Source: an uncultured Pigmentiphaga sp. (GTDB lineage Bacteria; Pseudomonadota; Gammaproteobacteria; Burkholderiales; Burkholderiaceae_B). Taken from it: DNA of 50,549 bases. Position 1 is the first letter of the stretch. Each line of letters begins with the position of its first letter. Made by a program: the position numbers and the translations under genes. A model generated the notes under the pieces. That model did not search any database. It saw nothing but the letters and a program-made list of their open reading frames with translations, and was not told where the DNA came from. The DNA lies in assembly GCA_937891425.1 (NCBI GenBank), contig CALAGD010000007.1:1-50549 (forward strand). Direction: 5' to 3'. Positions 1 to 7,761 of this stretch are shown piece after piece.

Positions 1-419
1 GCTCGGCGCGCTGGGTAAACGCATCGATGAAGGTGGTGGCGATGCGGTTGAATACCGGCCCCACCAGCATTTCAAGTGCCCGGCTGGAGAACGCGTATTC
101 CAGGGTGAACAGCACCTTGCAGGCGTCGTCGCCCAGCGGCTGGAACACCCAGGTGCCTTCCAGCGCCGAGAAAGGCCCGTCGACCAGCGACAGGTGGATG
201 CTCTCCGGGTACCTGTGCGTGTTCTGGGTGGTAAAGGTTTGCCGTATGCCCGCGAAGTTGATCGTGACCGACGCGCGCATGCCTTCGGGCGTGCGTTCAA
301 GCACGCGCGCACCACCGCACCAGGGCATGAATTTGGGATAGTCCTCGACGTTCGCCACCAGCTCGAACATATCGGCTGCCGGATACGGTACAAGGACGGT
401 TCGGTGCACTTTATGCATT
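1..419 (-). CDS. ratA: RatA-family START/coenzyme Q-binding protein (3' end cut off)
   Basis: This is a small START/SRPBCC-fold protein of the RatA/COQ10 family, thought to bind ubiquinone-type lipids. E. coli RatA was also reported to interfere with ribosome subunit joining. Translating the minus strand from the ATG at 419 gives 139 codons with no stop before the window edge. The start reads MHKVHRTVLVPYPAADMF, followed by the family-typical VEDYPKFMPWC stretch and, near the end, the GPVFNRIATTFIDAF helix. Family members are about 145 residues, so only a few C-terminal residues are missing. The gene is divergent from smpB, an old and common arrangement. I see no partner antitoxin here, so the toxin label is not supported by context. 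Confidence 0.9.
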
Positions 420-469
420 ACGGCCTTTCACAAAGGGTAGAATGAGGCGATTTTACCGGCTTGGCGCAA
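420..469. promoter_or_regulatory. ratA/smpB divergent intergenic region
   Basis: Only 50 bases separate the two start codons, so both promoters must lie here or inside the genes. A -10-like TAGAAT at 438-443 points towards smpB, but no good -35 box is visible at the right distance. The strength and direction are inferred. Confidence 0.25.
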
Positions 470-916
470 ATGAGCATTATCGACAACCGCAAAGCGTTTC
501 ACGACTACTTCATCGAAGACCGCTTCGAGGCCGGACTGGTGCTCGAAGGCTGGGAGGTCAAGGCCATCCGCGCCGGACGCGTGCAGATCAAGGAAAGCCA
601 CATCGTCGTGCGCGATGGCGAACTGTACATCATCGGCATGCACATCAGCCCGCTGCCCACCACGTCTACCCACATCCGGCCCGACGCCCTGCGCACCCGC
701 AAGCTGCTGCTGCACCGCGACGAGATCAACAAGCTCATCGGCAAGGTGGAACAGCGCGGGTACACCCTGGTGCCGCTGAACCTGCACTACAAGAATGGCC
801 GCATCAAGCTCGACTTCGCCCTTGCCCGCGGCAAGAAGAAGCACGACAAGCGCGACGCCGAACGCGAGCGCGACTGGAAACGTGAACGCGACCGCATCAT
901 GAAAAGCACCCGCTAG
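470..916 (+). CDS. smpB: SsrA (tmRNA)-binding protein SmpB
   Basis: SmpB binds tmRNA and delivers it to stalled ribosomes for trans-translation and tagging of the incomplete peptide. The 148-residue product matches the family length. It shows the OB-fold core with GWEVKAIRAGR near residues 27-37, the YIIGMHISPL strand, and LLLHRDEINKL in the middle. The C-terminal tail is strongly basic (RGKKKHDKRDAERERDWKRERDR), as needed for insertion into the decoding centre. The frame is also open from a TTG at 461, but the ATG at 470 (MSIIDNRKAF) matches the family N-terminus and is preferred. It is divergent from ratA. Confidence 0.97.
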   Translation: MSIIDNRKAFHDYFIEDRFEAGLVLEGWEVKAIRAGRVQIKESHIVVRDGELYIIGMHISPLPTTSTHIRPDALRTRKLLLHRDEINKLIGKVEQRGYTLVPLNLHYKNGRIKLDFALARGKKKHDKRDAERERDWKRERDRIMKSTR

Positions 917-1094
917 CTGCCGGCGCCGGTGCGGGGTACGGTGCGATGTTGCCGGTCATCGCGCCTCCCCGGCCGCCAGGCGCCCTGGGCGTGCGGTTGG
1001 CCATTGCCATGCGCGCCGCCATGCCGCCCGCGCGGCCCGTACCGGTACCATAGCAAACACCCGACCACCTGAACGAACCGACCAGGAGCACGAC

Positions 1095-1178
1095 ATGCCA
1101 CGTTGTGCCTGGTGTACCCCGAACATCCATGAACCTGATCCTGCAAGGCTCCGATTTCAACGCCTCCGTCATCGATGA
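1095..1178 (+). other. Possible upstream reading frame overlapping the serB start
   Basis: An ATG at 1095 follows an AGGAG ribosome-binding site (1084-1088) at ideal spacing and opens a 27-codon frame (MPRCAWCTPNIHEPDPARLR...) ending at TGA 1176-1178. It overlaps the serB start codon in another frame. Neither the serB GTG at 1105 nor its ATG at 1129 has a comparable site. The frame could be a leader that couples translation into serB, or a chance ATG. No peptide homology is recognised. Confidence 0.3.
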
Positions 1179-2019
1179 ACTCGCCCGGCTCGTACGCGCT
1201 CAACGTATCGTAGCTCTGGGAACGAGCGCCGCGCGCCTGGAAAACATTGCCTGCGACGACATCACTCGCGAGCGTGCCCGAGAAACCGCACGCCAGGCTC
1301 GCCTGGATGCAGCCTTCGTGCCCGCAGGGCAGCGCCTGGCCGATTTCCGGGTGCTTGCCATGGACATGGACTCCACCCTGATCAACATCGAGTGCATTGA
1401 CGAGATCGCCGACGCGGTGGGCCGCAAGGCGGAGGTCGCAGCCATTACCGAGGCCGCCATGCGCGGGGAGATCGCGGATTTTGCCGAAAGCCTGCGGCGG
1501 CGTGTAGCCCTGTTGAAGGGCGTGCCGGCCAGCGCGCTGGAAAAAGTCTTCACGGAAAGGTTGCGCCTGAACCCGGGTGCCGAGCGTCTGCTCTCCACCG
1601 CCCGCGCTGCGGGCCTGAAGACCTTGCTCGTGTCGGGAGGCTTCACCTTCTTCACCAGCCGGCTGCAGCAACGCCTGCAGTTTGACGAGGCGCACTCCAA
1701 CGTGCTGGAAATCGAAAACGGTGTGTTGACGGGGCGGGTGCTGGGTCGCATCCTGGATGCCTCGGGCAAGGCGGCGGCCCTGGTAGAGCTGTGCCAAAAG
1801 ATTGGCGCCGACCCGAAACAGCACGCGATTGCCATCGGCGACGGCGCCAACGACCTGCGCATGATGGGCGAGGCCGCCATCAGCGTGGCCTACCACGCCA
1901 AGCCCGCGGTGCAGGCGGCCGCCACGCACGCCATCCAGTACTCGGGGCTGGACGCCATCCTGAACTGGTTCGAAGACACGGCCGGCACAGGCCCCAGCAC
2001 CGGCACACCGATCTCCTGA
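1129..2019 (+). CDS. serB: Phosphoserine phosphatase SerB
   Basis: SerB removes the phosphate from L-phosphoserine in the last step of serine synthesis. It is a cytosolic HAD-superfamily enzyme. From the ATG at 1129 the product has 296 residues. HAD motif I is DMDST at 79-83, where D79 is the nucleophile and D81 the acid/base. Motif II is the VSGGF region around 168-172. Motif IV is GDGANDL at 237-243. The roughly 75-residue N-terminal part before motif I is the usual regulatory-like extension. The frame is open from a GTG at 1105, but the strong AGGAG at 1084-1088 is spaced for an out-of-frame ATG at 1095. The true initiation site is therefore uncertain, while the function is not. Confidence 0.95.
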   Translation: MNLILQGSDFNASVIDELARLVRAQRIVALGTSAARLENIACDDITRERARETARQARLDAAFVPAGQRLADFRVLAMDMDSTLINIECIDEIADAVGRKAEVAAITEAAMRGEIADFAESLRRRVALLKGVPASALEKVFTERLRLNPGAERLLSTARAAGLKTLLVSGGFTFFTSRLQQRLQFDEAHSNVLEIENGVLTGRVLGRILDASGKAAALVELCQKIGADPKQHAIAIGDGANDLRMMGEAAISVAYHAKPAVQAAATHAIQYSGLDAILNWFEDTAGTGPSTGTPIS

Positions 2020-2226
2020 CAGTCGGCCGCGTTCCGGGCTCGGGGCGCGCCCGGGCTTGCAGGTTCCAACCGCTTTACGGCTTCCCGCCGCGTCTGCAAC
2101 CGCAGCTTGCGGCTTCGGTTGGCGGGGCCGCGCGCCATACTCCCGGCCCTGCGCTGGGACACCCTTCCTTCGCGGCCCAGGCCTGCCCCAGTAGCGTGAC
2201 CCGGCCAGGCCGGTTCAGTTCGCCGT
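2020..2226. other. Convergent serB/phaR intergenic region
   Basis: This stretch lies between two convergent genes. It contains several GC-rich inverted repeats, for example CCGG-CCAGG-CCGG near 2200-2215, but no stem followed by a T-run. I cannot point to a convincing terminator or gene here. Confidence 0.4.
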
Positions 2227-2847
2227 TTACGAATTCTGCGACGAGTCGGATTTCTCGCCCTTGTCGCCGGCGCCAGGCGTGGGCTCGGGGGGCCGGTATG
2301 GATTGACCGCGCCAAACGGGAACTGCGACAGCATGGCGCGCGTCTGCCCCTCAATTTGTTCCTGCATTTGCAGGAACAGGTTCTTGCTCTGCTCGATGTA
2401 GTTCGACATCATGTTCTGGAGCATCGGGGCCTGTACGTTCATGAATTGTGCCCACAGCTCGGGGCCAAACTGGCTCTTGCCGCCATACAGGTTCTTCGAC
2501 TGCTCGGCCATGCGGTTCTGAATCTCGATGAACGCCTGGATGTTCTTCTCGATGTACGAACCCATGATGCCCTGCATGGCATGGCCATAGAACCGGATGA
2601 TCTGGGCCAGCACCGCCGACGAGAACATTGGCATGCCGCCCATTTCTTCCTCGAGGATGATCTGCAGCAGGATGCTGCGGGTGAGGTCTTCCCCGCTCTT
2701 TGCGTCGACCACGTGGAACGGCTCGTTGTCGAGCACGAGCTGCTTCACATCGGCCAGGGTAATGTACGTACTGGTCTGCGTGTCGTAAAGCCGACGGTTG
2801 GGGTATTTCTTGATTAGCCGTTCTGTGGGCCTGGATTCATTCTGCAT
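2227..2847 (-). CDS. phaR: Polyhydroxyalkanoate synthesis repressor PhaR
   Basis: PhaR senses polyhydroxybutyrate granules and represses phasin and synthesis genes when no polymer is present. The 206-residue product starts with the typical PHB-accumulation regulator DNA-binding domain: RLIKKYPNRRLYDT at about 10-23, then STYITLADVKQLV. Two PHB_acc-type segments follow in the middle (FYGHAMQGIMGSYIEKN and later NVQAPMLQNMMSNYIEQ), the granule-binding part. The C-terminal tail is Pro/Gly and charge rich. The gene is the last of phaC-phaB-phaR on the minus strand, 51 bases after phaB. The ribosome-binding site is weak (GGCGGC). Confidence 0.95.
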   Translation of the reverse strand: MQNESRPTERLIKKYPNRRLYDTQTSTYITLADVKQLVLDNEPFHVVDAKSGEDLTRSILLQIILEEEMGGMPMFSSAVLAQIIRFYGHAMQGIMGSYIEKNIQAFIEIQNRMAEQSKNLYGGKSQFGPELWAQFMNVQAPMLQNMMSNYIEQSKNLFLQMQEQIEGQTRAMLSQFPFGAVNPYRPPEPTPGAGDKGEKSDSSQNS

Positions 2848-2898
2848 ATTGCCGCCGCATGAAATCTTGGGTGCTGGCCATGGCGTGCGCTGCGCGCA

Positions 2899-3636
2899 TC
2901 AGCCCATGTGCAGCCCGCCGTTAAGCGAAAAATCGGCGCCGGTGGCAAAGCCGGCGTCGTCCGATGCCAACCAGCCTACGATGGAGGCGATTTCCTCGGG
3001 CGTACCCAGCCGGCGCACGGGAATAGTAGCCACGATTCTTTCGAGCACGTCCGGCCGCATGGAACGGACCATGTCAGTGCCGATGTAGCCGGGAGACACG
3101 GTGTTCACCGTGACGCCCTTGGCTGCCACTTCCTGCGCAAGCGCCATGGTGAAGCCATGGATGCCCGCCTTGGCCGTGGAATAGTTGGTTTGCCCGAACT
3201 GGCCCTTCTGGCCATTGACCGAACTGATGTTGATGATGCGGCCCCACCCCCGCTCGACCATGTCGTCGATGACCTGCTTGGTGACGTTGAACAGACTGTT
3301 GAGGTTGGTGTCGATCACGGCACGCCAGTCTTCGAGCGTCATCTTGCGGAACACCACATCGCGCGTGATGCCGGCGTTGTTCACCAGCACGTCGATAGGG
3401 CCGTGTTCCGCCTTGACCTTGCTGAAGGCCTCGACGGTGGAGTTCCAGTCGGACACGTTGCCGACGGATGCATAAAAGGTGAATCCGTCTTCGGCCTGCT
3501 CGCGCAGCCACCGCTGGTAATCGCGGTTGGGCCCGCACCCTGCGATCACCTTGAAGCCCTGGCGGGCGAGGCGACGGCAGATGGCCGTGCCGATGCCGCC
3601 CATACCCCCGGTGACGTATGCAATTCTCTGACTCAT
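2899..3636 (-). CDS. phaB: Acetoacetyl-CoA reductase (NADPH), PhaB/PhbB
   Basis: PhaB reduces acetoacetyl-CoA to (R)-3-hydroxybutyryl-CoA, the monomer for PhaC. The 245-residue product is a classical short-chain dehydrogenase. The nucleotide-binding TGGMGGIG is at 9-16, NNAG is at 86-89, and the catalytic Ser139, Tyr152 and Lys156 lie in the ISSVNGQKGQFGQTNYSTAK region, which is typical of PhaB. The ATG at 3636 is chosen because GAGGAG sits six bases upstream. A TTG further upstream adds six residues but has no such site. It lies between phaC and phaR. A phaA thiolase gene is not in this window. Confidence 0.96.
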   Translation of the reverse strand: MSQRIAYVTGGMGGIGTAICRRLARQGFKVIAGCGPNRDYQRWLREQAEDGFTFYASVGNVSDWNSTVEAFSKVKAEHGPIDVLVNNAGITRDVVFRKMTLEDWRAVIDTNLNSLFNVTKQVIDDMVERGWGRIINISSVNGQKGQFGQTNYSTAKAGIHGFTMALAQEVAAKGVTVNTVSPGYIGTDMVRSMRPDVLERIVATIPVRRLGTPEEIASIVGWLASDDAGFATGADFSLNGGLHMG

Positions 3637-3768
3637 GACACTCTCCTCATTCAAGACCCTCTACGCGCAGGCAGACGGGCCAGGGTTGCGGCCGCCCTAC
3701 CGACGACCATACCGCCGTTTGCCCCTGCTGCCTGCGCCAACAATCATGGGATGCCCAGGGCGCAACGT

Positions 3769-5403
3769 TCAGACGGCGCGGGCCCGGACGTAGCTGCCCG
3801 GCGCTTCCTCCAGGGCCCGGTACTCGGTGTTACCGGCCCGGGTGGGGGCCTGCACCCTGCTGCCGCTGTGCTGCGCCAGCCAGGCGGCCCAGTCGGGCCA
3901 CCAGCTGCCGGCATGCTGCGCGGCACCTTCGAACCATTCGCGCGCCGACCGCGGGAACTGTTCGCTCTCGTTCACCCAGTGCTCGCGCTTGCGTGCCGCC
4001 GGAGGGTTGATGACTCCCGCGATATGACCCGAACCGCCCAGCACGAAACGCCGCGGACCGGTGACGATGTGAGTGGAAGCGTAGGCGCTGGTCCACGGCA
4101 CGATGTGGTCGTCTTTCGATGCGTAGATGTAGGCCGGCATGTCGAGCTTGCCCAGGTCGATGGGCGTACCGAGCACTTCCACCGCGCCCGGCCGGACCAG
4201 TTTGTTCTCGAGATAAGTATTGCGCAAGTACCACGCAAAGAATGGCCCGGGCAGGTTGGTGCTGTCGGCGTTCCAGTAAAGAAAGTCCAGCGGCTTGGGC
4301 GTTTCGCCCTGCAAATACTTGCTGACCACGTAGTTCCACACCAGTTCGGACGGTCGCAGGAACGAGAACGTGGCGGCCAGGTCTCGCGCAGGCATGAGCC
4401 CGCGCTGGCCCATCTGGTGCTCGCGCAGGCGCACATGTTCTTCATCGATGAATACGCTGATGACCCCGGTATCGGAAAAATCCAGGAACGACGTGATGAG
4501 CGTGAGCGATTGCACCGGATCGATGCCCTGCTGGCGCGCCGCCGCCAACGCCGTGGCGAGCAAGGTGCCGCCCACGCAGAACCCGAACGCGTTGACCTTG
4601 GGCTGCTGCGTGACCGCGCTGGCGATGGACAAGGCCCGCAACACTCCATCCTTGACGTAGTCGTCCCACGTGAGCCGGTCAGTTCCGTCGGTATCCGACA
4701 CCAGCGGATTGCGCCAGGAAATCATGAACACCGTGAACCCCTGCTGCACCAGGTACGACACCAACGAGTTGTGCGGCTGCAGGTCGAGGACGTAGTACTT
4801 GTTGATGCAGGGCGGGACCATCACCAGCGGTATGGCGTGTACGTCCGCGGTGGCCGGGGCGTACTGGATGAGCTGCATCACGCGGTTCTGGAAAATGACG
4901 CTGCCCGGCGTGATGGCCAGGTTGCGCCCTACTTCGAACTGCGTTTCGTCGGTATGCGAAATGCGACCTTTCTTGAGGTCGTCAAGAAGGTTCACGAAGC
5001 CGAGCCGCCCGGTTTCCCCGCTGGTCTGAATGAAACGGCGCTGTACTTCGGGGTTGAGCGCCGGAAAATTGGTGGGCGACGCAGCCTCGAGCCATTGCAT
5101 GACCGCGAAATCGATGCGCCGCTTCAGCAGCGTGTTGCCCTGCGCCGACTCCGACAGGCGCCGCATCGCGTGCGCGGCGATGGTGTAGTAGTACGCCACG
5201 TACCGGCTGAACGGGCTGGACGTCCAGGCCTCGCCGGAGAAGCGCCGGTCGAGCGCGGGAAGCTGGTCGAACCGGCCGGTGGCCAGGGCCTGACAATGTG
5301 CAGCGAATTCCTGCCGTATTTCCTCCAGCGCAGTCGCCGGTATGGACAATTGGTTCGGAATGACTGGAAAGGTGACACCGGAAAGTTCGGCAGGAACCTG
5401 CAT
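3769..5403 (-). CDS. phaC: Class I poly(3-hydroxybutyrate) synthase PhaC
   Basis: PhaC polymerises (R)-3-hydroxyacyl-CoA into polyhydroxyalkanoate on the granule surface. The 544-residue protein has the class I length and an N-terminal PhaC_N domain up to about 260. An alpha/beta hydrolase core follows, with the lipase-like box GFCVGG in which Cys276 replaces serine. The other triad members are Asp432 (SKDDHIVP) and His460 (GSGHIAGVINPP). All three are present, so the enzyme should be active. It is the first gene of phaC-phaB-phaR, with a 132-base gap to phaB. The 124-base upstream region has a -10-like TATTAT inside an inverted repeat and two TGCA boxes, described separately. Confidence 0.97.
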   Translation of the reverse strand: MQVPAELSGVTFPVIPNQLSIPATALEEIRQEFAAHCQALATGRFDQLPALDRRFSGEAWTSSPFSRYVAYYYTIAAHAMRRLSESAQGNTLLKRRIDFAVMQWLEAASPTNFPALNPEVQRRFIQTSGETGRLGFVNLLDDLKKGRISHTDETQFEVGRNLAITPGSVIFQNRVMQLIQYAPATADVHAIPLVMVPPCINKYYVLDLQPHNSLVSYLVQQGFTVFMISWRNPLVSDTDGTDRLTWDDYVKDGVLRALSIASAVTQQPKVNAFGFCVGGTLLATALAAARQQGIDPVQSLTLITSFLDFSDTGVISVFIDEEHVRLREHQMGQRGLMPARDLAATFSFLRPSELVWNYVVSKYLQGETPKPLDFLYWNADSTNLPGPFFAWYLRNTYLENKLVRPGAVEVLGTPIDLGKLDMPAYIYASKDDHIVPWTSAYASTHIVTGPRRFVLGGSGHIAGVINPPAARKREHWVNESEQFPRSAREWFEGAAQHAGSWWPDWAAWLAQHSGSRVQAPTRAGNTEYRALEEAPGSYVRARAV

Positions 5404-5456
5404 GACAGTACTCGCTGTAGTCTGGGCGGCAGGCGCCCAGAGGCCTCAACAACGCG

Positions 5457-5510
5457 TTATTCAACGCTTCTTCGTTGATAATACTTGGAAATGACTGCAC
5501 CTATGTTGCA
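5457..5510 (-). promoter_or_regulatory. Putative phaC promoter with dyad and TGCA boxes
   Basis: Read on the minus strand, a TATTAT (plus 5478-5483) could be the -10 of phaC. It lies in an inverted repeat, TTATTCAACG-N6-CGTTGATAA on the plus strand at 5457-5481, which has one extra base in one arm. At the -35 position two TGCA boxes (5496-5499 and 5507-5510) are spaced 11 bases apart. TGC-rich sites are known for PhaR-type regulators. The assignment is inference. Confidence 0.35.
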
Positions 5511-5527
5511 TAAGGCGAATGACCTCG

Positions 5528-6349
5528 TCAACCGCGCGCGGTGTTCGCTGCCCGAGTGGAAGGTTCCAGCCACGCCAGGGTGGCGAAACGGCCGGTGACG
5601 CCATCGCGCCGGTAGGAATAGAAGCGCGAATCGCTGACGGTGCACCAGCCGCTGGTTTCCACCTGCTCCACGCCCGCAGCCTGCAGCCGGGCACGCGCCA
5701 GCAACGGCAGGTTGCACAGCCACTTCCCGGGCGCGCCCGGGCGCGGCACAAGCGCCTCAGGCGCGGGCGGCACGGCAAATGCCCGGTACACGTCTTCCCC
5801 TACTTCGTACACCTGAGGGCCGATGCAGGGTCCGATCCAGGCGCGCCAGGTTGCACTGCCCTGAACCGCGCGCTGCAGGCGCTGCAGGGTGGCCTCGACA
5901 ATACCGCCGGCCAGCCCGCGCCAGCCCGCGTGCGCGAGCCCAAGTGCCCGCCCGCAGCTGCTGGCGATGACAATGGGCACACAATCGGCAGTAAGCAGCG
6001 CCAGCACCCGCCCGGGTGTGGTCGTGATGACTGCGTCGGCGGTGGGCGCCTGCATCCCGGGTTCCGCATGCTGCCTGCCGATTGGCGCGCGCTGCTGGCC
6101 CGGCACCCCGTCCGCGTCGAACACCTCGATGCCGTGCACCTGGTTCAGCCAGAGCGGATCGGACGGCAGCAACGGGCGCAGGCGCTGCCGATTCGCCACC
6201 ACGGAATCAACCGCGTCGCCCACATGCAGGGCCAGATTGAGCGAGGTGTAGGGATCTGCACTGACGCCGCCGGCACGCGTGGTGCAGAGAATGCGCACCC
6301 CCGGCCAGTGCGGGCCGTGCACGATGGGAAGTTCCGAAGTGGTCTGCAT
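5528..6349 (-). CDS. pgeF: Peptidoglycan editing factor PgeF (YfiH, multicopper oxidase-like fold)
   Basis: YfiH/PgeF proteins have a Cu-oxidase_4 (laccase-like) fold with a zinc/copper site. In E. coli the protein removes wrongly incorporated L-Ser from peptidoglycan precursors, and homologues also show purine nucleoside phosphorylase activity. From the ATG at 6349 the product has 273 residues. The metal ligands are visible as His72 (NQVHGIEV), Cys123 (LTADCVPI) and His140 (LAHAGWRG). An in-frame TTG at 6376 is preceded by AGGGGGTG and could be the true start, adding nine residues. It lies directly downstream of rluD, and rluD-pgeF next to bamD is a widely conserved neighbourhood. Confidence 0.92.
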   Translation of the reverse strand: MQTTSELPIVHGPHWPGVRILCTTRAGGVSADPYTSLNLALHVGDAVDSVVANRQRLRPLLPSDPLWLNQVHGIEVFDADGVPGQQRAPIGRQHAEPGMQAPTADAVITTTPGRVLALLTADCVPIVIASSCGRALGLAHAGWRGLAGGIVEATLQRLQRAVQGSATWRAWIGPCIGPQVYEVGEDVYRAFAVPPAPEALVPRPGAPGKWLCNLPLLARARLQAAGVEQVETSGWCTVSDSRFYSYRRDGVTGRFATLAWLEPSTRAANTARG

Positions 6350-6459
6350 GGCGACCGGTTGTGTGAGCCCCTGCAAGTGTCACCCCCTGTTGGAATGCCC
6401 GAGCGACGCAACGTTTCTCCGCCCGCCGGCCCGGCACCGGACCGATCGCGCGTTCAGGT

Positions 6460-7575
6460 TCAGTAATCGTCGAAGTCGTCTTCGCCGGGTTCAGGCAGCT
6501 CTGGCTCGATCCACTCGACCGTGTCGAGCACGCGCTGCAGGTCAACCGGCAGTTCGGCACTGAACGACACCTCGGTGCCGGATGACGGGTCGATGAAACG
6601 CAGCCGCCGGGCGTGCAGCATCTGTCGCTGGGCGTTGCCGATGGCACGCCCGCCGTACAGCGTGTCTCCCACCAGCGGATGGCCGAGCGAGGCCATATGC
6701 ACGCGAATCTGGTGCGTACGGCCAGTTTCAAGATGACACGTTACCTGGGTGACCGGGGCGGTGTCGAGTCTGCCTGAGCCTTCGGCCCGGTAGTGCGTGA
6801 TGGCGGGCTTGGGTGCGATGGCCCGGCCGACGGCCATCCGCACCGGAACACGCGGGTCGCGGCCGATGGGCTTGTCGACCGTGCCCGACTGGCCCAGCCA
6901 GCCGTGCACGAGGGCCACATACTCGCGACCAACGGTACGCGCCTGCAGCTGGCGCACCAGCGCCTGACGGGAAACTTCATTGCGCGCCACTACCAGCAGG
7001 CCTGACGTATCCTTGTCGAGCCGGTGCACGATGCCGCCCCGTGCCAGCTGGCGCAACTCCGGAAAACGGTACAGCAGTCCATTGAGCAGGGTGCCATGCC
7101 AGTTACCTGCCCCCGGATGCACCACCAGCCCGGCGTGCTTGTTCACGATGATCCAGTCGTCTGATTCGTCGACCACCTCGAAAGGCACCGGTTCGGCCTC
7201 GAAGGCGAGCGCTTCCGGATCGGGCTGCGGCACGACCACCAGTTCGTCGCCCGGCCACACCTTGTGGCGCACGCTCTCGATGCACACGCCGTTGACCCGC
7301 ACGTGGCCCCCTTCGATCCAGGTCTGCAGCCGGTTGCGCGAATGCTCGGGGATGAGCTCCGCCAGTATCTTGTCGAGCCGCCCGCTCAGGCCGGACGGCA
7401 CCACGAAGGTACGGGTCGTGCCCTCTGATTCCTCGCCGCCGGTTTCATCATCCCAGTCGGCGTGTTCGTCGAACGGCTCAGGTACCGGTCCAGCGGCGGC
7501 TTGAACGGAGGAAGGGGCGGCATGTTGCCGCGGGGCTGCGGCGTCCGGGGATTGCTTCGGCACTTCTGAACTCAC
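6460..7575 (-). CDS. rluD: 23S rRNA pseudouridine(1911/1915/1917) synthase RluD
   Basis: RluD makes the pseudouridines of helix 69 in 23S rRNA. An S4 RNA-binding domain (GRLDKILAEL...NRLQTWIEGGHVRVNG, about 65-96) is followed by the catalytic domain with HRLDKDTSG near 184-192, whose first Asp is the catalytic residue. RTHQIRVHMA lies towards the end. There is no ATG before the S4 domain. I place the start at the GTG at 7575, but the frame is open to a GTG at 7650. The first ~60 residues are acidic and low in complexity, so the exact start is uncertain. It is upstream of pgeF and divergent from bamD. Confidence 0.93.
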   Translation of the reverse strand: MSSEVPKQSPDAAAPRQHAAPSSVQAAAGPVPEPFDEHADWDDETGGEESEGTTRTFVVPSGLSGRLDKILAELIPEHSRNRLQTWIEGGHVRVNGVCIESVRHKVWPGDELVVVPQPDPEALAFEAEPVPFEVVDESDDWIIVNKHAGLVVHPGAGNWHGTLLNGLLYRFPELRQLARGGIVHRLDKDTSGLLVVARNEVSRQALVRQLQARTVGREYVALVHGWLGQSGTVDKPIGRDPRVPVRMAVGRAIAPKPAITHYRAEGSGRLDTAPVTQVTCHLETGRTHQIRVHMASLGHPLVGDTLYGGRAIGNAQRQMLHARRLRFIDPSSGTEVSFSAELPVDLQRVLDTVEWIEPELPEPGEDDFDDY

Positions 7576-7720
7576 GAAAGAACCATGGGGTCTGTGGGCG
7601 CATGACACGCAAGGCAGGCCACTGTACACGATGACAGCTGGCGCCAGCACTTCCGCGGCACAACCGCCCCACAGAGCACAAATAATCGATGCAGTGCGGT
7701 AAATACCAGCGGCACACGCA

Positions 7721-7726
7721 TATAAT
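7721..7726 (+). promoter_or_regulatory. bamD -10 box
   Basis: A perfect TATAAT lies 36 bases before the bamD start. The -35 region is poor (GGTAAA at 17 bp), so the promoter may rely on the -10 or on a different sigma factor or activator. Confidence 0.5.
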
Positions 7727-7761
7727 CGTTGCGTTTACCCCATCGATTTCCAGGATAACCG

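Noticed and set aside
1..419. RatA as part of a toxin-antitoxin pair
   Set aside because: No antitoxin-like partner is visible on the part shown. The neighbour is smpB on the other strand. A lipid/quinone-binding START role is the more general family view.
1039..1048. GTACCGGTAC palindrome upstream of serB as an operator
   Set aside because: Ten-base GC-rich palindromes occur often by chance in such DNA, and no promoter elements are visible around it.
946..1053. A 35-codon Pro/Ala-rich frame between smpB and serB
   Set aside because: It has no ribosome-binding site, no homology, and biased composition expected from GC-rich intergenic DNA.
2908..5478. An 856-codon open frame on the plus strand
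   Set aside because: It runs antisense to phaB and phaC, whose proteins are complete and recognised. Long antisense frames are common in GC-rich coding DNA, and its sequence (His/Arg/Gly-rich) matches no family.
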